Source: Clostridiales bacterium
GTDB lineage: Bacteria > Bacillota > Clostridia > Lachnospirales > Lachnospiraceae
Assembly (NCBI GenBank): GCA_019420425.1
Contig: JAHZHG010000052.1
Location: forward strand, 1-11,330
DNA: 11,330 nt
Reading direction: 5' to 3'
Shown here: in pieces, positions 1 through 6,812 of the stretch
Numbering within the stretch: position 1 is the first letter of the stretch
Layout: every line of letters starts with the position of its first letter
Program-made: the position numbers and the translations under genes
Notes under the pieces: generated by a model
Databases searched by the model: none
Seen by the model: only the letters and a program-made list of their open reading frames with translations
Told to the model about the DNA's origin: nothing

Positions 1-26
1 AGCAAAATTCGGAATACCGCCCCGAG

Positions 27-67
27 TCGTTACGATTTGCAGCCTTCCAGGCTGTGAATCGTAACGA
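27..67. repeat. 18-bp stem hairpin upstream of the alcohol dehydrogenase
   Basis: Positions 27-44 pair with 50-67 over 18 consecutive base pairs, two of them G-U wobbles near the middle, around a 5-nt TTCCA loop. The hairpin ends seven bases before the ribosome binding site of the next gene. There is no T-run on either side in either direction, so it does not look like an ordinary intrinsic terminator. It could be a dispersed palindromic (REP/MITE-like) unit, an mRNA-stabilising or processing structure in the leader, or an operator. The pairing is read directly from the sequence; the role is not known. Confidence 0.75.
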
Positions 68-86
68 AGATAACAGGAGATAAGTG

Positions 87-1280
87 ATGAGTGCATATTT
101 TGAATTTACGAACCCGACCAAGCTTTGCTCGGGAAAGGGAGCAATCGATAATCTGGCCTATGAGCTGGAGATTCTTGAGGTAAAGCATCCCATGCTGCTA
201 AGCGATGCCATGCTGGAAAAGATCGGCACGCTGGGCAGGGTGGTCAGCGCGCTGGGCGATATGCAGATTGGCCGGATATTTACGGATATTCCCCGGGACA
301 GCAGCGTGGATACAGTGAACCGCATAGCGAAGGAGTACCGGGATTACGGCTGTGATGGACTGGTGGCAGTAGGCGGCGGCAGCGTTTTGGATACGGCAAA
401 GGGAGTACGTCTGCTGATTGGCCAGCAGGCAGATAATCTGCTGGAGCTGATGGGCTGTGAGTGCCTGCCAAAGGGCGTATACGTCCCCTTTATCGCCATT
501 CCGACCACAGCCGGGACAGGCAGCGAGGCTACGGCGGTGGCAGTGATTAAAAACCCGGCGCTGAATATCAAAATGGAATTTATCTCCCAGCAGCTGATGC
601 CGGACACGGCGATTCTCGACCCGAGGATGACGCAGACGCTGCCGCCCAGAATCACAGCCTCCACGGGGATGGATACCCTGTGCCATGCCATCGAGGCGTA
701 CAGCTGCATTCAGAAAAATCCCGTCAGCGACGCCTATGCAACGATGGCTGTCGATCTGGTGGGAAAAAATCTGATACGGGCGGTGCGTTTCGGCTCTTCT
801 AAGGAGGCCAGGGCGGCTATGGCTAATGCCAGCTTTCTGGCGGGAGCTGCATTCAGCAACAGTATGGTGGGCGTGATACACGCGATTGGCCATGCCCTGG
901 GCGGAGTATGCCATGTACCCCACGGAGATGCAATGAACATTTTATTGCCCACAGGTATGCGGTTTAACAAAAAGGCCTGCGCCGATACGTACGGAGAGCT
1001 GCTGCTGTACTTAGCCGGGCCAAAGGCGTATTTGGAAACGCCGGCGGCAAGGCGGGCGGACCGGATGATTGCTGAGGTGGTACAGCTGAGAAAACGGCTG
1101 CATCGGATGACCGGGCTGCCCCTGACTCTGGCAGAGGCCGGCGTAGATCCGGCCAAATTTCCGGAGGTGGCGCGGGCGGCGCTGAACGACGGAGCAATGA
1201 TAGTCAACCCGCGCAGGGTAACGTATGACGCGGTGATTCGGATTCTGGAGGTTAGCTATGGAAATCGAACAGCTGATTAA
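87..1280 (+). CDS. Iron-containing alcohol dehydrogenase (group III ADH)
   Basis: A 397-residue cytosolic NAD(P)-dependent oxidoreductase of the iron-activated (FucO/AdhB/DhaT) family, which interconverts primary alcohols or diols and aldehydes. The N-terminal half carries the dinucleotide-binding GGGSVLDTAK motif (residues 96-105) and the PTTAGTGSE motif (140-147). The second half carries the four expected metal ligands: Asp196 and His200 in GMDTLCHAIEAY, His265 in IHAIGHALGG and His279 in PHGDAM. The length is normal for the family. The start is taken at the ATG at 87 because AGGAG at 75-79 lies seven bases upstream; an in-frame GTG at 84 directly before it is the alternative. The 3' end overlaps the next gene by 23 nt, so the two are probably co-transcribed and translationally coupled. 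The partner aldehyde dehydrogenase suggests a short alcohol-aldehyde-acid pathway. The substrate cannot be told from sequence. Confidence 0.95.
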   Translation: MSAYFEFTNPTKLCSGKGAIDNLAYELEILEVKHPMLLSDAMLEKIGTLGRVVSALGDMQIGRIFTDIPRDSSVDTVNRIAKEYRDYGCDGLVAVGGGSVLDTAKGVRLLIGQQADNLLELMGCECLPKGVYVPFIAIPTTAGTGSEATAVAVIKNPALNIKMEFISQQLMPDTAILDPRMTQTLPPRITASTGMDTLCHAIEAYSCIQKNPVSDAYATMAVDLVGKNLIRAVRFGSSKEARAAMANASFLAGAAFSNSMVGVIHAIGHALGGVCHVPHGDAMNILLPTGMRFNKKACADTYGELLLYLAGPKAYLETPAARRADRMIAEVVQLRKRLHRMTGLPLTLAEAGVDPAKFPEVARAALNDGAMIVNPRRVTYDAVIRILEVSYGNRTAD

Positions 1281-2628
1281 AAAGCAGAGAGCTTATTTTG
1301 CGACAGGAAAGACAAAAAATGTATCTTATCGGATTGCTGCGCTTCAGGCGCTGAAGCGCGCGGTGCAAAACCACGAGCAGGAGATCAACGAAGCGCTGAA
1401 AAAGGATCTGGGCAAATCCGGGATGGAGAGCTATATGTGCGAGACAGGCATGGTACTTAGCGAGCTTACGTATCTGATCGGACACGTGAAGCGATATGCG
1501 AGGGAAAGACGCGTACCAACGCCCATTGCCCAGTTCCATGCCAAAAGCTTTACCTCTCCGGAGCCCTATGGCGTTACGCTGGTCATGTCTCCGTGGAACT
1601 ACCCCCTTATGCTGGCCCTGGAGCCTGCGGCGGGAGCCATTGCCGCGGGAAACTGCGTAATCATCAAGCCCAGCGCCTATGCGCCGGCCACATCGGAAAT
1701 CATTGCCAAAATCATTGCAGAGTGTTTCGCTCCGCATTTTGTTGCGGTTGTCCAGGGGGGCAGGGCGGAAAACGAGAGCCTGCTGGAGCAGCGGTTTGAC
1801 TTTATTTTCTTCACCGGCAGCGTGGCTGTGGGCAGACTGGTAATGGAAAAAGCCTCCCGCTATCTGACGCCCGTATGCCTGGAGCTGGGTGGAAAAAGTC
1901 CATGCATCGTGGATAAAACGGCGAATATAAAGCGGGCGGCACAGCGGATTGTATTTGGAAAATATCTGAATCTGGGACAGACCTGCGTGGCTCCGGACTA
2001 TCTCTTTGTTCAGGAGGAGGTAAAGGAACAGCTGCTTTCCGAAATCGAAAAATGCATCCGCAGACAGTTCGGCAGTGATCCGCTGAGCAATCCGGACTAT
2101 GGACATATTGTGAATGAAAAGCATTTCCGCCGCCTGCTGGGGCTGATGCAGGGAGAAAGCGTCCGCTTTGGCGGAAGGACAGACGAGGGCAGCCTGCGGA
2201 TTGAACCGACAATCCTGGACAATGTGTCCCCCTCCAGCCCGATTATGCAGGAGGAGATCTTCGGGCCTTTGCTGCCGGTGCTGACCTTCCACGAGCTGTC
2301 AGAGGTAATTACCTATGTAAACCGGCACGAAAAGCCCCTGGCTCTGTATCTGTTTACCAGAAGCAGGAAGGCGGAGCGGAATATATTGAAGCACTGCAGC
2401 TTCGGCGGCGGGTGCATCAATGACACAATCATCCATCTGGCCACCAGCAGCATGGGCTTTGGCGGAGTGGGAAACAGCGGGATGGGCAGCTACCATGGGA
2501 AGGACAGCTTCGAGCTGTTCAGCCACCGAAGGAGCATCGTAAAGAAATACAACTGGATCGACATGCCGATACGGTATCAGCCGTATGCGGGGTGGAAGCA
2601 GGCGCTGCTTAAGGTGTTTTTGCGGTAG
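1258..2628 (+). CDS. Aldehyde dehydrogenase, class-3-like (NAD(P)+)
   Basis: A 456-residue member of the aldehyde dehydrogenase superfamily that oxidises aldehydes to carboxylates with NAD(P)+. The catalytic elements are all visible: Asn114 in SPWNYP, Lys137 in VIIKPSA, the FFTGS turn (184-188), general base Glu209 in LELGGKSP, nucleophile Cys243 in LGQTCVAPDY, and EEIFGPLLPV (332-341). The compact length and the C-terminal end RYQPYAGWKQALLKVFLR match the class 3 (ALDH3-like) branch, whose members often act on medium-chain or aromatic aldehydes. The start is the ATG at 1258, supported by GGAGG at 1247-1251 inside the end of the alcohol dehydrogenase gene. The 23-nt overlap points to one operon. 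There is no acyl-CoA-type domain, so the expected product is a free acid. No clear intrinsic terminator follows. Confidence 0.94.
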   Translation: MEIEQLIKKQRAYFATGKTKNVSYRIAALQALKRAVQNHEQEINEALKKDLGKSGMESYMCETGMVLSELTYLIGHVKRYARERRVPTPIAQFHAKSFTSPEPYGVTLVMSPWNYPLMLALEPAAGAIAAGNCVIIKPSAYAPATSEIIAKIIAECFAPHFVAVVQGGRAENESLLEQRFDFIFFTGSVAVGRLVMEKASRYLTPVCLELGGKSPCIVDKTANIKRAAQRIVFGKYLNLGQTCVAPDYLFVQEEVKEQLLSEIEKCIRRQFGSDPLSNPDYGHIVNEKHFRRLLGLMQGESVRFGGRTDEGSLRIEPTILDNVSPSSPIMQEEIFGPLLPVLTFHELSEVITYVNRHEKPLALYLFTRSRKAERNILKHCSFGGGCINDTIIHLATSSMGFGGVGNSGMGSYHGKDSFELFSHRRSIVKKYNWIDMPIRYQPYAGWKQALLKVFLR

Positions 2629-2703
2629 AGGATATCGCGGCTTGAGGGATAATGAAATAGTATACCTTTCAGGTATCTCAGAATAAAGCTGCAATGTATG
2701 CGG

Positions 2704-2729
2704 CGCATCATGTATATTTTAATGATGTG
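2704..2729. repeat. Inverted repeat in the sigma-gene leader
   Basis: CGCATCAT at 2704-2711 and ATGATGTG at 2722-2729 pair over eight positions with one G-U wobble, around a 10-nt AT-rich loop. The repeat lies about 70-95 nt ahead of the sigma-like gene. It may be a regulator-binding palindrome or an RNA hairpin. It has no T-run and is not a good terminator for the aldehyde dehydrogenase. Confidence 0.4.
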
Positions 2730-2733
2730 ATAC

Positions 2734-2787
2734 CAGGGTCAAAAGGTCGGAAATCCGACGCAAGCTTGCTTGTGAGGGGATTTTTTC
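2734..2787. repeat. Structured segment flanked by TGATAC direct repeats
   Basis: This 54-nt segment begins CAGGGTCAAAAGG and contains a GTCGG-AAAT-CCGAC inverted repeat (2747-2760) followed by a CAAGC-TT-GCTTG inverted repeat (2761-2772). The hexamer TGATAC occurs on both sides, at 2728-2733 and 2788-2793. The arrangement resembles a small inserted palindromic element with a short target duplication, but a six-base match can arise by chance. It runs directly into the start region of the sigma-like gene and supplies that gene's only plausible ribosome binding site (GAGGGG, 2774-2779). Confidence 0.35.
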
Positions 2788-2798
2788 TGATACATAAA

Positions 2799-3089
2799 AT
2801 GAAAAACGGTGATGAGGCTGCGTTGGAGACCTTTGTACGGAAGTATTATCCGGTGGTTTTGCAGTATTGCCGGTATCATACGGTGGATACCGGGGAGGCG
2901 GAGGATCTGACGCAGGAAACCTTTGAACGGTTTTTCCGGGCTTTATCCGGCTATCGGCATTTGGAAAAAGAGGAGAATTATCTGTATGCAATTGCGGGAA
3001 ACCTGTGCAGGGATAAGGACAGGAGAAAGACGGAGCTGGCGCTGGTTCCGCTTCTTTACCATATTTACAGGAAAAAACAGGTATATTGA
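2799..3089 (+). CDS. Truncated ECF-type sigma factor (region 2 only), probable remnant
   Basis: The 96-residue product carries a recognisable sigma-70 region 2, the part that binds the core polymerase beta' clamp helices and the -10 element. It runs from KNGDEAALETFVRKYY through the hallmark DLTQETFERFFRAL to NYLYAIAGNLCRDKDRRK. The protein stops about 18 residues after that, with no linker and no region 4 helix-turn-helix, so it is roughly half the length of a working ECF sigma factor. The start is uncertain: ATG 2799 has no ribosome binding site at normal distance. GAGGGG at 2774-2779 is correctly spaced (7 nt) only for a CTG at 2787, and an in-frame GTG lies at 2772. The frame is open further upstream to an ATG at 2694, which also lacks a ribosome binding site. 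The coding sequence ends just before the terminator hairpin shared with the convergent GH3 gene. A deletion of the 3' half is the simplest reading; a small regulatory region-2 protein is less likely. Confidence 0.65.
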   Translation: MKNGDEAALETFVRKYYPVVLQYCRYHTVDTGEAEDLTQETFERFFRALSGYRHLEKEENYLYAIAGNLCRDKDRRKTELALVPLLYHIYRKKQVY

Positions 3090-3098
3090 AAAACCATG

Positions 3099-3134
3099 CG
3101 GGCAGCCCACAGCGGGCTGCCCGAAAATATTTTT
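3099..3134. terminator. Shared bidirectional terminator hairpin between convergent genes
   Basis: A perfect 10-bp GC-rich stem (3099-3108 with 3114-3123) closes a five-base ACAGC loop. On the plus strand it is followed, after AAAA, by TATTTTT (3128-3134), which would end the sigma-like transcript. On the minus strand it lies ten bases after the GH3 stop codon, and a run of five T residues follows the stem about six bases further on (complement of 3089-3093). The position between convergent genes fits use in both directions, although neither T-run directly abuts the stem. Confidence 0.8.
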
Positions 3135-6100
3135 AGAAAGGAGATGCTTCTGTCTCGTCTTCCTCTTCCATGCCTGCGATCTGCAGGCTGGTGGAATGTC
3201 CGATGCGGTCTTTGGCGTCAGCGTAAGCAATGGTGATTTCTTCTTCATCCACTGGATGATCGAATACCAGCTCGAACAAAATGCCGTCTGCCATGAAATC
3301 ATCGGTTTTTTCATAGGAGATCGTATAGCTATAGCGTCCGTTTTCCTCGCTTTCAGTTACACCGGTGATTGCTTCACTGCCCACGATATTTGCCTTAGCC
3401 GGAGCGGTTACGGTAAAGGTAGCTTTTGAGAGTCCATGGTTAAAGGACATCGTTACCGGAACATTTCTGCCCTCCGCTTTTTCTACGGTCAGAATGCCGT
3501 ACCAGCCGACGTCGGTATATCCGTGCTCCTCCGGAGTAACCGGGTCAAAGTTGTATCCGCCTGCTTCATATTCAGCAATGGCCGCGTCCACATCCTCAAT
3601 GTACCCGTTGGAGATACTCCATCCGCTAAAGATATGTCTTGTGTTGATGCGCAGGGAATTGAGCAGGATCGCCTGATTAATATCGCCCTTTGCGTAGAAG
3701 GCAAGCGCCTCGTCTACGTATCTGCCGTTCCAGTCAATCTTGTCCTCCAGAGAATCATGGGCGGAAATCAGCGTAGTCACCCAGCTGGAGGTGGAGTTGT
3801 CAATGGCGAAGTAATCGGAGACAATATAGCCCTCAAAGCCCCATTCGTCTCTCAGCAGGCTGGTATTCAGCGCATAATTGCAGCCTACCCATTCCGGGCC
3901 GATGTTGTTGTAAGCGCCCATGATACCCATTGCGCCGCCCTTAAAGCAGATTTCCCATGCCTCAGCATAAGCCTCGCGGAGAGCCTGCTCAGAAACATAG
4001 GTATGTACAGTGCCGCGGTGGGTTTCCTGATTGTTCAGCATAAAATGCTTTACGCCTGCACAGAGTCCGCCGGGGCTCTGCATACCGGTTGCCAGATTGG
4101 CAATAATCGTGCCGCCCAGGTAGGTATCCTCAGACATATATTCGAAGTTCCTTCCTCCTGAGGGAGTGCGGTGCAGATTCAGGCCAGGTGCATACAGGGC
4201 GGAATGGCCCAGCAAATAGGCCTCATAGCCCTGGGCAATACCCATTTCCAGAGCCAGCTGAGTGTTCCAGGTTGCGGAAAGGCAGGTGCCTGTCGGGAAA
4301 CCGGTTACCGGATAATCCTCATCGCGTTTGGGATTCGGCTCCTTGCCCATGCTGACAGAACCCATACCTACCTGTGCGGCTCCATCGTTGCCCCAGCTCC
4401 AGTAAACGCCATACTGTTCCAATGCAGGGAACTGGAATTCACAGCCGCAGCATACATGCAGCATTTCGTAGAGGGAGAGCTGATCCAGGAATTTCGTCCA
4501 TGCCTCGTCCTCGGTCAACACACCGTTTTCTATGTCAGCATACATTTCCTGAATGGTATAGTTGTCTACGTTGCCTTCCTCATCATAATAGACAACAGCC
4601 GATTTCGGCATAACGGACAGCTCCTCGAATTTCTCGGTTCCGACGACTTCCTTTAATGTGGCCAGGTCGTCTGCCCAGTAGCTGGCTTCCTCGTAGCTTT
4701 CATATTTGGGATTATTTAATACGGAGGTCTGATAGTCGCTTTCCTCCGGCGAGGTTGGGAAGGTGCCCTCCTTAACTGTAGGAATACCGTCCACATCTTC
4801 GCGTTCCATATAGACTGCGCCGACTTCCTCATAGCCCTCGATCCCTTCAAAAAGCCGTTTATATTTGGTGCCGGTAGCCTCGTCAGAGGTATACAGGACG
4901 GCTGCCTCATCGTACAGGATGGAGGAGGCGTCTGCATCCGGATTGCTCAGGCTGTCCGCGGCGATGGAAATATCCGCCTCTTCGCCGGACAGTATATTTA
5001 CGCGCAGTACCATATCGCTGTCTTCGGCCCAATAAAGCTCCCGTGCATTTCCGGCATCACGGGCGATTTCCAGCTTATAATTACCGGCCTCCAGCACGTA
5101 GCATTCGGCATTGTCAGACCAGGAGGCCATATCACGCACGTTTAGCGTCAGCGTCAGCTCCTGGCTTTCTCCAGGCTGCAGCAGGTCAGATTTGGCGAAG
5201 GCGCCCAGGTTGACCAAAGCCTTTTGCACATGATAGGCGCTGTCGTTGTAGAAGGGCTGGCTGTAATACAGCTCGACCACGTCCTTACCGGCACGGTCTC
5301 CGGTATTGGTCACCTGTACGGTCACGTCTATCGTATCTTCGCCGTACTGGTTTTTCCCCATTTCCTGGCCGGTAATCTGCCAGTCAAAGCTGGTATAGGA
5401 GAGTCCGTAGCCAAAGGGATACATGACCTCTTCGGGGGCAAAGGTTTCGTAGTAGGCATATCCGACGTAGATACCTTCTTCGTAGGCAAGATAATACTGA
5501 TTTTCATTGTCGCTGTAGGTGTTGGTGCCAAAGTTTTTGTAGGCCGGATTGGTGTTCAGGTCGTAGGCATAGGTATCGTTCAGTCTGCCGGAGGGGTTGA
5601 TTTCCCCTTTTAAAATATCGGCAACGGCAGCCATTCCTTCAGAGCCCATTGCCCAGGTCACCAGGGCAGAGTCGCAGGCGCCTATGGTATAGGAATGAGG
5701 CTCTTCGTAATCCACCGTTACCTGTGTGTATTCATAATTGATCCCGCCGAAGAAGGAGGGACTGGAGGCTGTGGGGACGCCGTAGCTGTAGGCGCCATAG
5801 GTATAGGTCTGGTCCTCGCCCTCTCCGTCCAGGAAGGAGAGAACCATGGGATTGCAGGTATTGGCAATAACGATTACATGGGCATAATGAGAGGTGGCGT
5901 AGGAGAGAACGGCCGCCTCAGCCTCTACCAGATTCAGTTCATCGATGGAGAGGTCATTTCCCTCGGAACCGCCCCGGCTCAAAAAGACAATAGCCGTCTG
6001 AGAATACTCTTCGGCGTTTCGCAGAATCTGCTCGTCCATTTTGGCGATGCGCAGAGTATTATCCACATTGTAGGTATCCTGCAGGATGTTCCATTCCGCC

Positions 6101-6576
6101 CGCATACTTCCTGCGTCAGACAGATCCCAGATGGAGGAGCCCTCGTCGCCGACCACGCCTCCGGCGTATGGGGTTTCATTCTGATATTTTTCATACCAGT
6201 CCGCATAGGCCTGATACAGCTCCTGATTATAGGAGATGCCTGCCTGATCCAGCGCCTCGTAAAAGCCGAGGCAGTCAATGGTAATATCGGCTCCGCCGCC
6301 GCCCGCAAACTCAGGGTCAATAGAAGCCGCGCCAAAAACATTAACCTTCAGCTCACCGTTTTCGTCAGCGGCCAGCGGCAGCGCGCCATTATCGTTTTTG
6401 AGCAGAACAATTCCCTCCGCCGCTACGTTATAGGCGGTCTGCAGGCTCTGCGCCTTTACCTCCTCGCTGGTCAGGGTAATCCCATCCTCGCTCCAGTGAT
6501 ATGCCGCCATTGCATTCATGCCGGAAGAGAGAAGCAGGGAAAAACCGAGAACCGCACATACAAGTTTCTTCTTCAT
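3133..6576 (-). CDS. Secreted glycoside hydrolase family 3 beta-glycosidase with permuted domain order
   Basis: A retaining exo-acting beta-glycosidase of about 1147 residues (numbered here from a TTG codon one place upstream, giving 1148). A signal peptide (residues 1-26, hydrophobic LVCAVLGFSLLLSSG, likely cleavage after AMA) predicts export. The GH3 C-terminal sandwich comes first (about 50-400: AAEGIVLLKN, RGGSEGNDLSIDELNL with candidate acid/base Glu206, NPSGRLNDTY, YPFGYGLSYTSFDW). An FnIII-like domain follows (about 415-506) and then an acidic linker (about 535-695). The GH3 N-terminal catalytic barrel is third (about 695-985), with WGNDGA (Asp732), GGRNFEYMSED, GVKHFMLNNQETHRG and nucleophile Asp922 in GFEGYIVSDYFA. 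An unassigned beta-rich tail fills about 1015-1135. Swapped GH3 modules are known in Ruminococcus albus and Butyrivibrio fibrisolvens beta-glucosidases. The start is ATG 6576 with AGGAGG at 6587-6592; TTG 6579 is possible. No LPXTG motif, dockerin or C-terminal membrane anchor is visible. Whether the substrate is glucoside or xyloside is undetermined. Confidence 0.93.
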   Translation of the reverse strand: MKKKLVCAVLGFSLLLSSGMNAMAAYHWSEDGITLTSEEVKAQSLQTAYNVAAEGIVLLKNDNGALPLAADENGELKVNVFGAASIDPEFAGGGGADITIDCLGFYEALDQAGISYNQELYQAYADWYEKYQNETPYAGGVVGDEGSSIWDLSDAGSMRAEWNILQDTYNVDNTLRIAKMDEQILRNAEEYSQTAIVFLSRGGSEGNDLSIDELNLVEAEAAVLSYATSHYAHVIVIANTCNPMVLSFLDGEGEDQTYTYGAYSYGVPTASSPSFFGGINYEYTQVTVDYEEPHSYTIGACDSALVTWAMGSEGMAAVADILKGEINPSGRLNDTYAYDLNTNPAYKNFGTNTYSDNENQYYLAYEEGIYVGYAYYETFAPEEVMYPFGYGLSYTSFDWQITGQEMGKNQYGEDTIDVTVQVTNTGDRAGKDVVELYYSQPFYNDSAYHVQKALVNLGAFAKSDLLQPGESQELTLTLNVRDMASWSDNAECYVLEAGNYKLEIARDAGNARELYWAEDSDMVLRVNILSGEEADISIAADSLSNPDADASSILYDEAAVLYTSDEATGTKYKRLFEGIEGYEEVGAVYMEREDVDGIPTVKEGTFPTSPEESDYQTSVLNNPKYESYEEASYWADDLATLKEVVGTEKFEELSVMPKSAVVYYDEEGNVDNYTIQEMYADIENGVLTEDEAWTKFLDQLSLYEMLHVCCGCEFQFPALEQYGVYWSWGNDGAAQVGMGSVSMGKEPNPKRDEDYPVTGFPTGTCLSATWNTQLALEMGIAQGYEAYLLGHSALYAPGLNLHRTPSGGRNFEYMSEDTYLGGTIIANLATGMQSPGGLCAGVKHFMLNNQETHRGTVHTYVSEQALREAYAEAWEICFKGGAMGIMGAYNNIGPEWVGCNYALNTSLLRDEWGFEGYIVSDYFAIDNSTSSWVTTLISAHDSLEDKIDWNGRYVDEALAFYAKGDINQAILLNSLRINTRHIFSGWSISNGYIEDVDAAIAEYEAGGYNFDPVTPEEHGYTDVGWYGILTVEKAEGRNVPVTMSFNHGLSKATFTVTAPAKANIVGSEAITGVTESEENGRYSYTISYEKTDDFMADGILFELVFDHPVDEEEITIAYADAKDRIGHSTSLQIAGMEEEDETEASPF

Positions 6577-6623
6577 CAATCAATTTCCTCCTTTTTGTTG
6601 TTTTTCTATGTTTCGCACAATAG

Positions 6624-6653
6624 AATATGATTAATCTATAATAAATTCGTCAA
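6624..6653 (-). promoter_or_regulatory. Candidate promoter for the GH3 gene
   Basis: On the minus strand, TTGACG (complement of 6648-6653, five of six consensus bases) is followed after 18 bases by CATATT (complement of 6624-6629, four of six). It lies about 50 bases upstream of the start codon in an AT-rich stretch. The -10 match is only moderate, so this is a candidate rather than a firm call. Confidence 0.4.
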
Positions 6654-6762
6654 AAAGACAATAAAAATGGGATGTACAACGTAAATGATGAACAAAACGA
6701 CGAAAAAACAGAACGGACGGTATAAACAGCAGCTATATGGTATGAACGACAGCCGGAGACGT

Positions 6763-6791
6763 TTTACATTTAGAAAAAAGCGCGCTATAAT
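6763..6791 (+). promoter_or_regulatory. Sigma-A-type promoter of the histidine kinase operon
   Basis: TTTACA (6763-6768) and a perfect TATAAT (6786-6791) are separated by exactly 17 bases. The expected transcription start near 6798 leaves only about 15 nt before the ATG at 6813, with the ribosome binding site AGGAG (6801-6805) almost at the 5' end of the message. The promoter would drive the kinase and, 18 nt further on, the response regulator. Confidence 0.8.
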
Positions 6792-6812
6792 TTTCCTTAA
6801 AGGAGATGTCTT

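Noticed and set aside
3436..4161. Long plus-strand frames opposite the GH3 gene
   Set aside because: They are mirror frames of a GC-balanced coding gene, with no family motifs and no ribosome binding sites. The minus-strand product is unmistakably GH3.
6601..6640. Catabolite-repression (cre) site near GCGAAACA upstream of the GH3 gene
   Set aside because: Only the central CG and a few flanking bases fit; the left half of the consensus is absent.
6637..6642. A second plus-strand TATAAT as a kinase promoter
   Set aside because: No -35-like hexamer lies at 16-18 bases upstream, and the promoter at 6763-6791 is far better.
6640..6812. LytTR-type direct repeats upstream of the kinase (several AACG/CGTT cores at 6678, 6696, 6712 and 6745)
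   Set aside because: The spacings of 18, 16 and 33 bases do not fit the usual pair spacing of about 21-22 bases, and the flanking bases are poorly matched.
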